In this document: positions 46,101 through 55,780 of the stretch, piece by piece
How the letters are laid out: each line of letters begins with the position of its first letter
Position numbering within the stretch: the first letter of the stretch is position 1
DNA from: Micrasema longulum
Taxonomy: Eukaryota; Arthropoda; Insecta; Trichoptera; Brachycentridae
Direction of reading: 5' to 3'
Assembly: GCA_022494885.1 (NCBI GenBank)
Contig: JAGVSM010003953.1
Span: 1-64,000 of the forward strand
Length of the DNA: 64,000 nucleotides
Notes under the pieces: model-generated
The model's input: only the letters and a program-made list of their open reading frames with translations
Told to the model about the DNA's origin: nothing
Database searches by the model: none
Position numbers and translations under genes: made by a program

Positions 46101-49100
46101 GTGGCCAATTCAGATCACCCCTGCGAGAGATAACCTTACCCTCAAGTCGTTCATGCAGAATGTCAATCGTGGCGTCCGCTGTGTGGCACGTAGCGCCGTC
46201 CTGCTGCTGGAACCACACGTCGTCTAAGTCCATATGGTTCAATTTGGGCCATAAGAAATTTGTTATCAACGTTCTGTAGCGCTCGCCGTTGACGGTGACC
46301 CCCTCACCAACGTCGTTTTCGAAAAAGTACGGACCAATGACGCCGCCAGCCCAAAATCCATACCAAACGGTAACTTTTTGAGGATGCATTATCACTTGGT
46401 AAAACCTTGTGTGGGTTGGTGTTGTCTCATATACGATTATGGCTATTTTGCTTGTTAACACAGCCATTCATCAAAAAATGCGCCTCGTCGCTAAAAAATA
46501 TTTTTCGGCAAAAATTGGGGTCGTCTTCCAAACGATTCAAAGCCCAGTCAGCGAACAAACGGCGTTGTCTATGGTCATGCACTTTGAGCTGCTGGGTCAG
46601 TTGGATCTTGTATGGGTGTAGGAGGTCTAAGTCCCGACGCAATATTCGCCAAGTCGAAGTCTGCGAAAGGCCGAGTTCTTGTGCACGGCGAGGAATCGAC
46701 TGCATCGGGTTCTGTTGTACACTTTCACGGACAGCGGCGATGTTCCCGGCTGATCTTGCGTTTCTTGAACGTACGGGTGTCGGCTGATTAATTACTGAAC
46801 TGGTCTTCTCAAATTTGGCCGCCAAACATTGAAGAGTTGACTGTGAAGGGCCACCACGTTTACCGTAAAATGGGCGCAATGCGCGCAACGTTTGCACTAA
46901 CGAACACTCATTTTGATAATAAAATTTTATTATTTGATCGTGCTGTTCAATTGTGTAACTTGCCATGATGATTTGGCATAAGTAAATGAATAATAAAAAA
47001 ATATTTGACAGATGTCGTCAAAACAAAATGGCCGCCACGGGCCGTCAAAATCTACCCGCGCCAATTGATAAACCCTTTAGAAACCGCGCCATAAGAAACT
47101 CGGAATGAATACAAATCACATTATTTATACCGCGTTCAACGGAATCCACGTTAAGTGAATTTTAGAAATAATTAAATTTTACATAAATCAGACCGATTTG
47201 TTTTGCATTACGTCATTAGTCCAGATCTAGTCTTGATGTCCCTTATGTTTGTCAATGCTTCTTTATTTTTAAAAAAAATATTTTAACTGTTCTTATATTG
47301 TAATATATATCCCCATGAATTGTATAAATGGACAATTTTCGTAAATAAATAAATAAACATATAAAAACTTCATTCTCATAGTCCAAGGTACGCTCAATAA
47401 ATAAAATTATATACAAACATAAAACAAATGGCAATTCATATTTTTAATTTTACACATTTTACTGTAGATTTATTAAATGATACATATATAGTTCAAATTT
47501 TAGTGAAAATAAAAACATCAACCAAAAAATGTTTCTAACCAAAAACTTAATTAATACATATTAGATGCTTTTCATTTATTGGCCGTTTTTTTTCTAATGG
47601 GCCGAAAATCCCATTCCCTTTCCAAATTTTAATTTTGGTTTTCGAAAGTAGTTTTATTTTGTAACTCTGCCAAAACCTCTTTATACGAAGCGATATATAA
47701 ACTATTCAAGTCATTTACGTTGCTGGAATGTTGAAAAAACGCGTTATATGGAAACTGCGTTATGAGAATACCGTGTTATAGGAGGGTCGACTGTATACGT
47801 CGCGTGTCGTTGAAAAATATTGGATATTGCCAATAACAGTCATAATAATAAAATAAACTGTTTAATATATTTTTTACTCGAAGAATTAAAAAAAATACTG
47901 ACTCGGGAATAACGAGTTACAATCATGTTATACGAATTTCGCCCGCGTTAATGTGGAATTCGGAATCAATATTTGTTTCTATAATGTTTTATGATAAATG
48001 ACAAAATAGCGGTGAGGCGGTCTATCCTCTCGTCAACCCATTGGAAAACGGGCGACTTATCTTCATCCGATTTCCTTATTCGGGACTTTTACCCGAGAGC
48101 GGCCATCTCCCACAGAAATGTATTCTTCATCCGCCTGGACAAAGAGAATGATTAGTTCTGCACTAAAATTGCGTTCCCATAAAAATATTAATTCGACGAC
48201 GGCAAAATAAAAAATAATGTAAAGATGTTATCTTGACATTAATTAAAGTTTTGTTTTTGTGTATAACTAATGATAGAATGGCGGAGTGGTGCAAAAATGA
48301 AAGTAGGCACGCTTATCATAAAATTAACATAGTTTTTACTTTCCTGTTCTTGAAATAATTAACAATGTACTTGAGAAATTACTCAAGTACAAATCAACAG
48401 AAAACTTTATTATAATAATTATAATGACTTCGTAGTTGAAATATGTTCTCATCTTTTTATCTACTATACATACCTACCTGAAATATAAGTCTCGATTGAT
48501 TTGTGAGTTTTGTTTAATTGTGTATATGTACAAAGTTCATATGTATTACTTATTGTTAAATATTATTGTGATTTATTTTCTAACGTAGTTTCTATTATTG
48601 ATCAATGTTACTTTTTTTATTAGCAAAAGTCTTTATTTCAACATAAAAACACATCATACATAAACAGAAATACGAACAATTTCGGTTGGACTTGAACAAA
48701 AAGGAGTCAGGCTCGTGTTTGGCAATTGTACAAAATAATATAAAATATAAATATAATTTTAAAAGAAAGTGTAAATACCTATTTATTTATTATATATACG
48801 GCCTAAGCCAATTACAACAGTTACATTAAGAAACATAATTACAAGAAATTGAACAAAAAGAACATAAACCTATGGAGCAAAGACAAACAATGGTAATACA
48901 ATAATGAATAAAAACGAAAGACATAATACTTCGAGCTAAACCATGCCAATCCAACTTCATCCCAAACTGTTTTGGCCGCTAAGAGATCTACGAAAAGTCG
49001 GAAGATCTATCCCAAAGAATTCTAAGTCGTGTGATGAATTGACTAATCTACACATTCTGGACATTGGGGCATAAAAACAAAAGTTGCTTTTAGAAGATTT

Positions 49101-52100
49101 AATGAATAGCAGATTTTGACTTCTGATGACATGGTTGGGAACATGAAAAGAAATTGATTGCAACAGAGATGGGACATCACTTATAGCATTAAGTATTTTG
49201 AAAATGCATACTATAAGGTCCATCTCAGTTCTACGTCTCTCTAATAAAGACAGATTAAGATATTGCTCTATTTCAAAATAGGAATAATTACCACTTTGTA
49301 ATCCGAGTAACCATGCCACTTTTCTTAGAAAACGGCGTTGGACAGACTCGATATGGTTAATATGAGTCCTGTAGAATGAAGACCAAATAGGAGAAGCGTA
49401 TTCTAGATGGGGTCGAACTAGTGAGAAATAAAGAGTTTTGATGGTATTAATATTTTTGAAGTCCGTCGTCATTCTATTGATAAAACCGAGAAGTTTGAGA
49501 TATTTGTTTACAATATTATCATCAAGATCCTTTATTGACGAAACCATTAAAAAGGAAGTATTTTTTAGCTTGTAGTTGAAATGTTTAGGTTTTTTTCGTC
49601 GCGAGAAAGATATTATTTTACATTTGTCAATGTTAAGTTGAAGACAATTGATGTCGAACCATTCATTTAAACAATTAATATCGTGTTGAAAAAGAAGACA
49701 ATCATTGAGAGATTCAATAAGTTTAAGTATCTTGTTGTCATCAGCAAAAAGCCAGAATTTGGTATTTTGAAGAACATTGATAATATCATTTATAAATATA
49801 TTAAATAATAACAGAGCTAGGTGGGATCCTTGAGGTAATCCAGAAGTAACAGTGATTGGAGAAGACAAGGAATTATTAATTTGAATAAACTGTTTTCTTT
49901 CACTTAGGTAAGACCTGAAAAATGCTAATAAAGGATCTCTTATACCAATGGCTTGTAATTTGGTCAGAAGAATTGTGTCATTGACTTTATCGAAAGCTTT
50001 AGAAAAGTCTGTAAAAAGAAAGCACATCAGCTTGAAGATTGTCTTCAAGAGCACAAGTGATGGCAGTAGTATAAGAAACCAGACTGGTTGTAGTGGATTT
50101 GGCAGCTCGAAATCCGTGTTGTTGATCAATCAATACATTTTTGAAAACAGGTGTTATTTTTTTGTTAATCTATTAAGATTCAAATATTTTCGGAACAATA
50201 GATAACATTGATATGGGTCTATAATTTTTGACACCAAACTTGTTACCAGACTTGACAATTGGCCTGATATATGAAGTTTTCCAAGAATCAAGAAATGTGC
50301 CACAATAAAGACATATTATACAATATACAAATGTATATTAACCTATACTATGTTCATACGTTTTTTTCGTGCAAACAATTTACCTGCGATTATTTTTCAT
50401 GTAGAAATAATATAATTATAGAATAATAACTAAAAGGAATACAATAGGTATTTATTTACGCTTGACTTTTTTGTTGTAATGAGCATATTTTATTATGTAC
50501 CTGCATATTTTTTATTAAAATTATTACATAATCAATTTGGCGGCCTCTGTGGTGTAGTGGTCAAGACGCTTGACTCACACACCAAAGGTTCCGGGTTCGA
50601 TTCCCGGTGAGAACACAAAAATTAAAATGTGATTTTTCTCAAGCCTGGGTATTCTGTGATGTAATTCACCACTGTAATTGGGCCTCCTGGCCTGTTGTGG
50701 TGCAAAAATAAATATAAAATATAAATATAATATAATCAAATCCAGAAACGTGCGAGTAAAAAAAGGCATTCTACGTGCTGTACGTAATAATATAGTCCTT
50801 CATAGGACACCTAGAACAAAGTGGTACATAAATATACCATCAGAATAGGGAAGTAGCACAGTCTACGAATACCGATAAAAATATATGAAATGGATTTAGA
50901 ACAATCAATTGTATTTTTAAAATCAATATGGATATTGCGGAGAAATGTTTTCAATAAAAAAAAATATGTCACTAGAAAAACGCGACTTGTTTGGCCTTAA
51001 AGTCAAGATTCGTGACAATGTTCCAAACAAATTTGAATGGCCAGGAACGAATAAACATGAACCGCGACGTATTAGGGGCGTGGCCGATGGAATGACCGTT
51101 TTCGCTGGAATTCAAAATTACAAATTAAAAATAATTTTTTATGCTACAATAAGTAACATTTTTTTACTAGACTGTATTTCACAGACCTTTATTACCTAAA
51201 AATTGAAAAAAAAGGTGGTATTTCCCTATTGCGGTATTTATTTTCTAATATTTCGTATCAATAATAAGTCTTGCTTCACTAATGTATCTTGTAACGTACA
51301 CAGGTAGATCAGTCTTCCACTTAGTTTTTTTAAATACAATCGGTTTACTATCTTAAAAAATATCATTTTTATTAGCATATTACAACAGAGTTAAAGAACA
51401 TTTTAGAGAAGCTAATATAGAAGTCTAGGCTTCTGCAGGGCTTATGACCTGTCATTGGCTGGTTTATGTGGCCACTTTACACACCGTGTAACATTCACCA
51501 TTCTGCCCGTATTTGAACATCTATATTCCTTCAATTCCTCCATCTGTTGATGTTTGTGAAGTTAAAGAGCTGAAAGCTTTATTTATGCAGATGAGATTAA
51601 TCTAATTGAATTATTTCACCTACACACTAGGCGACGCCTGAATTTTATTTATTTTTTAAATTTCTATACTTCTTCATGGACCGGTAGATTTTTCAACAAT
51701 ATTTTGAGTTTGTCCAAATTTTTGTAGTACAGTATGTTAAAAAGGTGTGTAAAGTGGCCACTTAAACCAGCCAATGACAGGCCATAAGCCCTGTGGATGC
51801 CTAGACTTATATATTAACTTCTCTGAAATCTTCTTCAACTATGTTGTTATAACAGCTCCCCGGGAGTTGAATCCAGTCCTTGTCTACAAAAATTTGAACA
51901 AACTCAAAATATTTTTTATTAGGTTCGCAAGACGTAAATTAACACAAAATATGTGCTCTGTAAAGGGTTGACTCACATATTTACGCACATGCGACTGTCT
52001 TTTTTATTTTCAAAAATACCAGATCGCAATTATTTGCTTTTATTTATTATTATGTAAGACATGGTGCCTTTTAAAAAAAAAATATTTTTTAATATATATT

Positions 52101-55100
52101 TGGACCCCTGTATTTAGTAGCCTTACGTGTCATGTACAAGGCTAAGGTACTCGGAAAAAATAGTTTTTGTTTGTCTTCTAAATGGGACGTTCGATCACCG
52201 ATTTTGGTTTATTACCTTTATGAGTTTATGAGTTCATTGTTGCAAAGTCCAAGAACAATGGCGCGTGAACAATGACAATGACATGGTGCGTTACCGAGAG
52301 AGATAAAAAAGACTAGAGGCCTTTGAGATGTGGTGCTACAAAAACATATTAGGAATTTCCTGGAGAGACCGCACCACTAATGACGAGGTTCTCAGTAAAA
52401 TCGAAGAAGGGAGGCACCTGATCAAAACCACCTCAGAGAGGCGAGCCATTATGCGCCATGAGGGTCTCCTGCATGACATAATGTACGGAATGGCTGAGTG
52501 GACAAATCACAGGGGGCGCCCCCGACAGGAGCATTTGGAGCGAGTTTGCGAGAATTCGAACTGCGACTATGAAATATTATACTATAAAACACCTTTATAA
52601 ATTAATTGTTCATGTCAACCATTTCGAGAATCGAACCCGAGACCTCTTGCATAGTAGGTAAATGCACTGACTTCCTTTTAATATTTTATAAAAAATATTC
52701 GCATTATAATAAATGATCAACAATATGGGACACGTATATCTCAAATATTTTTTTTAAAAAACCTCTACAAATAAAAAAAAAACTGCCTATTACATTAGGC
52801 TCATGGAAATAATGAAATTTTCATTTAAATATTAAATTATCCCTTTCATTATATTTCAATAAAGTTAACGACCTTTTTTGGATATCTATTTACCTCAGTA
52901 ATGAATCAACAACCTTAATGAATTACTACGTTAAGAAATCTGAAATATTAAAATAATATATCAAGGGAGAAGTTCAGCACTACTGGAAATCGGATATGAT
53001 AAATGCGCGATAAAAAATAGAGCATTTAATTGTACGGCGAAGTTTCTCGAAAATACATTAAAAAATTGAACGAATTTCCGAATCAACCAATAATATAGTG
53101 TTGCGATAGATTTTCGGTTTACGGTAAGCCAACCCACCAATCAGCAGAACTTGTGATGTCGCAGGCGGAGTAATTTCAACATCACAAAACTTAAAAAAAT
53201 AGCGATGATAATACGATACATAAAAATAAAAAATTCGGCTGAGTTTGAACTGACTAATAATAATAAAATAGTTATTGGACTTGCTCATTATTATTCCAAA
53301 ACGAGGAGCCTGATTAACTCCAAGAATATTATACCTTCACAAAGCTAAAATTATGATAATGATGATTAATAAAAAAGTTTTATCTGTAATTAAGTGCAAT
53401 AAACTATGTGATAAATTTAATTCGGGTCAAGAAAAAATCGAGTCCTTCAAAAACATATCTAGACATCTATTTCAAATTCGATTCCCTTAGACTTGATCGT
53501 ATATTTTTATTGACTCGTTTACATACCGTATTTCCTCGATTATAAGACAAATGTTTTATTGCACGTTTAATGTTTCTGCATTCGGATGCGTCTTACAATC
53601 GCTGTAAAATTCTGCTTAATAAAAGTGTAAAAAATATTTTTTCCTAATTACCGTTTAAAATATCGACAAGAAGACTACGCTATGACGCTTGGAATGAAAA
53701 GTTTTTGTGTATAAAAAAAGCGCAGAAACAGATCTGCAAGACCCAGATAATGACTGGTCGAAAAGTTTTCACTTTTCAACTGACACTTAATCTGAAGAAA
53801 TTTTAGACTGATGGTTATAGTGCATAAATAATATGCCTATTGTTAAATCCTTTTCGCTATGATTGTATGACTTTGTTTATAATTTTTTTAATGATTTTTT
53901 TTGGTCTCGAAAATATAGATGCGTCTTATCATATGCGAATCATTTCTATCAAACTTATATGTTATTCTTATTTATATATTATGTAGGTGCATATAATATG
54001 CATTTGTGTGTTCATTTTGAATCAACGTTCGCGTATTGTCAAGCCTTATTTTATTGTTGTCATTATTTCGTATTTACTGCATTGTGTGGTTACCTACCGT
54101 ATTGTATAGGACTCGTCGCACATTATTCATTCGATGTGTATCAGTTAAATTTTAAAATAAAATGCTTTTTTTTTCAGAATACGGTTTTGAAATTTAACAT
54201 ACTTTTAAAAAAAAAATACAATTTATATCATTTCTTGATTTGAATTTTAACAAAAAAGGTTTCTAACTTTTTACTAAGCTCTTTATTGTACCATTTTTAA
54301 TACAATTACAAGTTTAAAAAAAATATTTTTTTATACTTACGCACCCACACCACACACACGCACCCTCTCCCTCATTCATTCCCACACGCACATGAATCCT
54401 CTCCCTCATTCATTCACGCATACACACATTCACATACACATGAATACAAACGTCACACAAATACAATTACTAAACTTATTTTCTTATATATTATGTGTCA
54501 TTATATTTACAGTGGATTTTTTTAATTGGCTTTAGTATTGTTAAGATTTTTCTACTTATTTTGTTTATGTAATAGCTGTAAAAATCCCAAATAAAATAAA
54601 ATAAAATAAAATAAATAATCGAGGAAATACAGTATATAAAATGTAATATCTACACACTCTATGCAGCTTTAAAATCTTACCAACTAATACTTGTCTGTTG
54701 TTGGATGGTCGGAAGATAGGTTAGTTCATTACATTCATATTGTACCAGAAGTTCGACAAATAAATCATTAAAATGCAATGACGTGGCAAATAAAATTTTT
54801 GGTATGTAATGTGGCAACTCACTGCTCGTAATTCTCGAAGAACTGCACCGAGAGCATGATATTGTTGAGTAGGAAGGCATTGGCGTCCGCCTTGAGTTGG
54901 TTCTTCATCCTCTCTATGGCCTCCTGGTCGTAGGGCAGGGCGGGCGCGGGGGCGGGCGGGCGCGCGGGGGCCACCGGGGGCGCGGGCGGAAGCAGGCCGG
55001 CGGCTCCCTTGACCTTCTTGGCTGGCGGCCTCCTGGCCCCCGTGGTCCTGTTGCTTTCCCTCAGCTGCTTTTCCCGCTCCCTCTCCTTCTGCGCGCGCTT

Positions 55101-55163
55101 CTCCCTCTCGAAAAAGCTTTTCGGCTCTTTAGTCCGTTTGGGCTTACTGTTACTCAAACCCAT
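40103..55163 (-). CDS. Mab-21 / cGAS-like-fold protein, N-myristoylated, 1011 residues
   Basis: Four exons on the minus strand: 55163-54823, 42983-42679, 42590-40756 and 40657-40103 (stop TAA). All junctions are GT/AG and in phase; introns are 11.8 kb, 88 bp and 98 bp. The start is MGLSNSKPKR, a myristoylation consensus (Gly2, Ser6, basic run), so it is probably membrane-anchored. Residues 18-40 are a charged helix, about 60-80 Pro/Ala-rich. The Mab-21 fold spans about 85-710: TWPNAAQGW (about 522), the WKLTFPAVERYL block, HIRNHLFWQCEDNYAMWPEE and the DYFIPKCNLFKGIPKN block (about 672). A Ser/acidic insertion of some 200 residues (about 230-440) splits it. The hGGS and Asp/Glu pair of active nucleotidyltransferases are not visible (SDYSTVL takes the place), so I infer a pseudoenzyme. 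The C-terminal 180 residues are helical then acidic. Function unknown. Confidence 0.85.
43330..43790 (-). repeat. R5 composite repeat family, inverted partial copy
   Basis: CAACTGTAGAGCCGCC, AGGATTATCAATCACGAAGT and CGTAGGTACTCAGGGTCCGT mirror the centre of the 29660 copy. An arm with TACATAAATATCGATGTTAG and GTCTCGATATGTACCGATGG follows. GCAAGCGCAAATCGAAACCG matches the reverse of 15975. Confidence 0.65.
43790..44690. other. Intron stretch with no repeat or gene recognised
   Basis: Part of the large Mab-21 intron. Sequence complexity is normal, with no simple repeats and no named family. It is one of the few non-repeat blocks in the intron, so regulatory content is possible but not shown. 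Confidence 0.35.
44690..45070 (-). repeat. R7 repeat family, inverted copy
   Basis: CAGTGCGGAAGTTCAACGG, TACGGGAAATTGGATATAAA, TTCTTACACGCGGCAAAAAT and AGCATTTAATTGTACCTGCG are the reverse complements of the blocks in 17920-18375. Confidence 0.65.
45155..45295 (+). mobile_element. SINE-A 3' part
   Basis: CCCCTGGACTGGCACCTGAA, a GATCACTTTATTTTCC block, ATGGGTGTACTAGTGCAGTG and CTCTATATGTAACTGAG keep family order. The head is missing. Confidence 0.6.
45515..45600 (+). repeat. FB1 arm fragment
   Basis: AAGGGAATATACTAGTCTAG, then GAGCTTATCAATTTGTCATT and GGTTGGTTT, are the left-arm blocks. The element stops there. Confidence 0.5.
45646..47793. mobile_element. Pogo/Tigger-like inverted-repeat element, interrupted by a mariner
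   Basis: The left tip CCGTCAACCCT and right tip AGGGTCGACTG (ending 47793) are inverted and flanked by TA. Both flanks carry repeated ACCGCGTTATATGGAAACCG-type motifs, in opposite sense at the two ends. Removing the mariner leaves about 850 bp without a transposase frame, so it is non-autonomous. Confidence 0.6.
45776..47077 (-). mobile_element. Mariner-family transposon, DD41D transposase with frameshift
   Basis: The tips AAGGGTTTTTCAATAGG and, inverted, CCAATTGATAAACCCTT lie between TA dinucleotides. On the minus strand the transposase starts at 46966 (MASYTIEQHDQIIKFYYQNE, a DUF4817-type helix-turn-helix region) and reads to about 46430. A frameshift moves it to the frame 46467-46051. The catalytic Asp residues sit in SDEAHF, QQDGATCHTA and TPLDFF, with 41 residues between the last two. 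The protein then ends early (FFCGVS). The frameshift and truncation make this copy inactive. It is nested in the pogo-like element. Confidence 0.85.
47800..48780. other. Intron stretch with one SINE-C-like block
   Basis: CGACTTATCTTCATCCGATT, CCTTATTCGGGACTTTTACC and GAGAGCGGCCATCTCCC (48050-48115) match the blocks at 405-470 and 23400-23450 and mark a shared SINE-derived repeat. The rest is AT-rich, and no gene is seen. Confidence 0.4.
48780..50320 (-). mobile_element. LINE (Jockey-like), 5'-truncated reverse transcriptase with FADD box
   Basis: The minus-strand frame 50129-48957 covers much of the RT: FTDFSKAFDKVNDTILLTKL, TSGLPQGSHLALLLFNIFIN, the FADDNK catalytic box, SFSRRKKPK and the C-terminal THINHIESVQRRFLRKVAWL. 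A frameshift near 50040-50090 separates it from the upstream part (GFRAAKSTTTSLVSYTT), and a PISMLSIVPKIFES piece lies near 50220-50160. The 3' UTR runs to (TTTA)n at 48780. The endonuclease domain is missing. It belongs to the same family as 28796-29432. Confidence 0.85.
50538..50718 (+). mobile_element. SINE-B, full copy
   Basis: A tRNA-derived SINE. The A box is in TGTGGTGTAGTGGTCAAGAC and the B box is a perfect GGTTCGATTCC (50594-50604). The body has CTCAAGCCTGGGTATTCTG, GTAATTCACCACTG, GGGCCTCCTGGCCTGTTGTG and GTGCAAAAATAAATATAAAA as tail. Other copies are at 33385 (-), 60641 and, tail only, 58318. Confidence 0.8.
50850..51235 (-). repeat. MITE-F, inverted copy
   Basis: The tips AATAGGGAAGTA and TATTTCCCTATT are inverted. 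The interior (TACGAATACCGATAAAAATA, TTAGGGGCGTGGCCGATGG) is the reverse complement of 30731-31165. It contains an 84-codon frame that is only repeat sequence. Confidence 0.7.
51400..51935. repeat. FB1 foldback, expanded copy
   Basis: The left arm (GGGCTTATGACCTGTCATTG, CCACTTTACACACCGTGTAA) and the right arm (GTGTAAAGTGGCCACTTAAA, CAGGCCATAAGCCCTGTGGA) flank a centre that holds CACTAGGCGACGCCTG and a second copy of the tip CAATATTTTGAGTTTGTCC. The right tip ends in ACTCAAAATATTTTTTATTA. The flanking target duplication is not clear. Confidence 0.65.
52285..52605 (+). mobile_element. LINE fragment, RTE-like C-terminal part
   Basis: The frame 52328-52597 reads KNILGISWRDRTTNDEVLSK, ERRAIMRHEGLLHD and HRGRPRQEHLE, the conserved C-terminal end of RTE-like non-LTR elements. 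Only this part remains. Confidence 0.7.
52605..52680 (-). mobile_element. SINE-A head, minus strand
   Basis: On the minus strand, AGTCAGTGCATTTACC, AAGAGGTCTCGGGTTCGATT and TGGTTGACATGAAC give A-box, B-box and junction. The body is absent. Confidence 0.6.
52960..53290 (-). repeat. R7 repeat family, inverted copy
   Basis: GAAGTTCAGCACTACTGGAA, AGCATTTAATTGTACGGCGA, AGTTTCTCGAAAATAC and a GATGATAATACGATACATAA block match the copy at 44690-45070 in the same orientation. Confidence 0.6.
53526..54632. mobile_element. 1.1-kb inverted-repeat element with TA flanks
   Basis: The tips CCGTATTTCCTCGATTAT (53526) and ATAATCGAGGAAATACAG (ending 54632) are inverted over 18 bp with one change. TA lies on both sides. 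Internal GGATGCGTCTTAC and GATGCGTCTTATC motifs repeat. A CA-rich stretch (54335-54460) and an (AAATA)n run (54590-54615) are later additions. The open frame 53863-54240 has no family resemblance. A Tc1/mariner/pogo-type non-autonomous element is likely. Confidence 0.7.
54823..55163 (-). CDS. First coding exon of the Mab-21 gene, GC-rich
   Basis: It encodes the myristoylation signal, a Lys/Arg/Glu helix, a Pro/Ala run (54925-54995, very GC- and CpG-rich) and the helix that opens the Mab-21 fold (NAFLLNNIMLSVQFFENYEQ). The donor reads CA|GTGAGT, leaving two bases that the single G at 42983 completes to Gln. The link to 42983 over 11.8 kb rests on this phase fit and on the fold continuing across the junction. 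Confidence 0.8.
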
Positions 55164-55330
55164 TGTTATTCACTGGCCTTCGACAACACTAATTCAGGCA
55201 CTAATCATAGCGAGATTCACAGTTCACAGTCCAGCGAAGTATTAGGGATGTCCGTTGCGGGGTAGCCCACGCTCGTCGTGGAATCGGGACTGAGCGTGAT
55301 TAAGTACTGGCGATATTTTTGTTCAGTTTC
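55164..55330 (-). promoter_or_regulatory. 5' UTR and likely core promoter of the Mab-21 gene
   Basis: The minus strand upstream of the ATG (context ATAACAATGG) is CpG-rich for about 150 bp and then returns to AT-rich DNA. An initiator-like CTCAGTCCCG lies at about 55296-55287 on the minus strand. No TATA box is at the expected distance, which suits a TATA-less promoter. Confidence 0.4.
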
Positions 55331-55334
55331 ACCC

Positions 55335-55780
55335 GCGATTGGAGAATAGAAGCGCGGAATAATTTACGTGATAACTTAATCAACTAGATAATGTATCGAA
55401 GATTATCTTGCCACATAAAACTGTATTTAAAAAAATAAAGGTAGATAAATGGCTGAATTACTCGTTAATTATTACACCATTTAAAATGTCTACTTCTATT
55501 GCCTCACTTTTAAAACGGATTGTAATTTTGCAAGCGACGTAATTTGATTTAGAAAAACAATGTTAAATACGCGTGTTAGATTACTCCTATCAAAATTATT
55601 TTGTTACATTACCATAAGTCGTCTTAACCAGATTTAATTTCATAAATATTTGAAACACATCGTGATTAATGATTGATTGATTTGTAGGTCGGATTAAGGA
55701 TTTTAAATTGCCTTAAAGAAAAATATAATATTATATTACAATTAGAATACAGATTTTTACAGAATTTCCAGTACTAGACA
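55335..55780. other. Upstream of the Mab-21 gene, nothing recognised
   Basis: AT-rich, non-repetitive by eye, with no frame. It may hold regulatory sequence for the adjacent promoter, but none is identified. Confidence 0.3.

Noticed and set aside
46022..46787. Plus-strand frames over the mariner
   Set aside because: They are shadows of the transposase, which reads on the minus strand with clear family motifs.
50594..50604. tRNA genes at the SINE heads (also 13266, 27897, 60641)
   Set aside because: A and B boxes are present, but the 3' acceptor stem half and a paired cloverleaf are missing, and each continues into a shared SINE body.
50945..51199. 84-codon frame with EPRRIRGVADGMTVFAGIQN
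   Set aside because: It lies wholly in MITE-F, and the complementary copy at 30813-31013 reads differently, so there is no conserved protein.
53863..54243. 126-codon frame rich in Tyr, Phe and Cys
   Set aside because: It has AT-rich random composition, no family resemblance and no splice context, and lies inside an inverted-repeat element.
54335..54460. Tandem-looking CA-rich block as a possible CRISPR-like or coding repeat
   Set aside because: It is an imperfect CACA/CATTC simple-sequence stretch without constant spacer length. CRISPR arrays are not expected in an animal genome.
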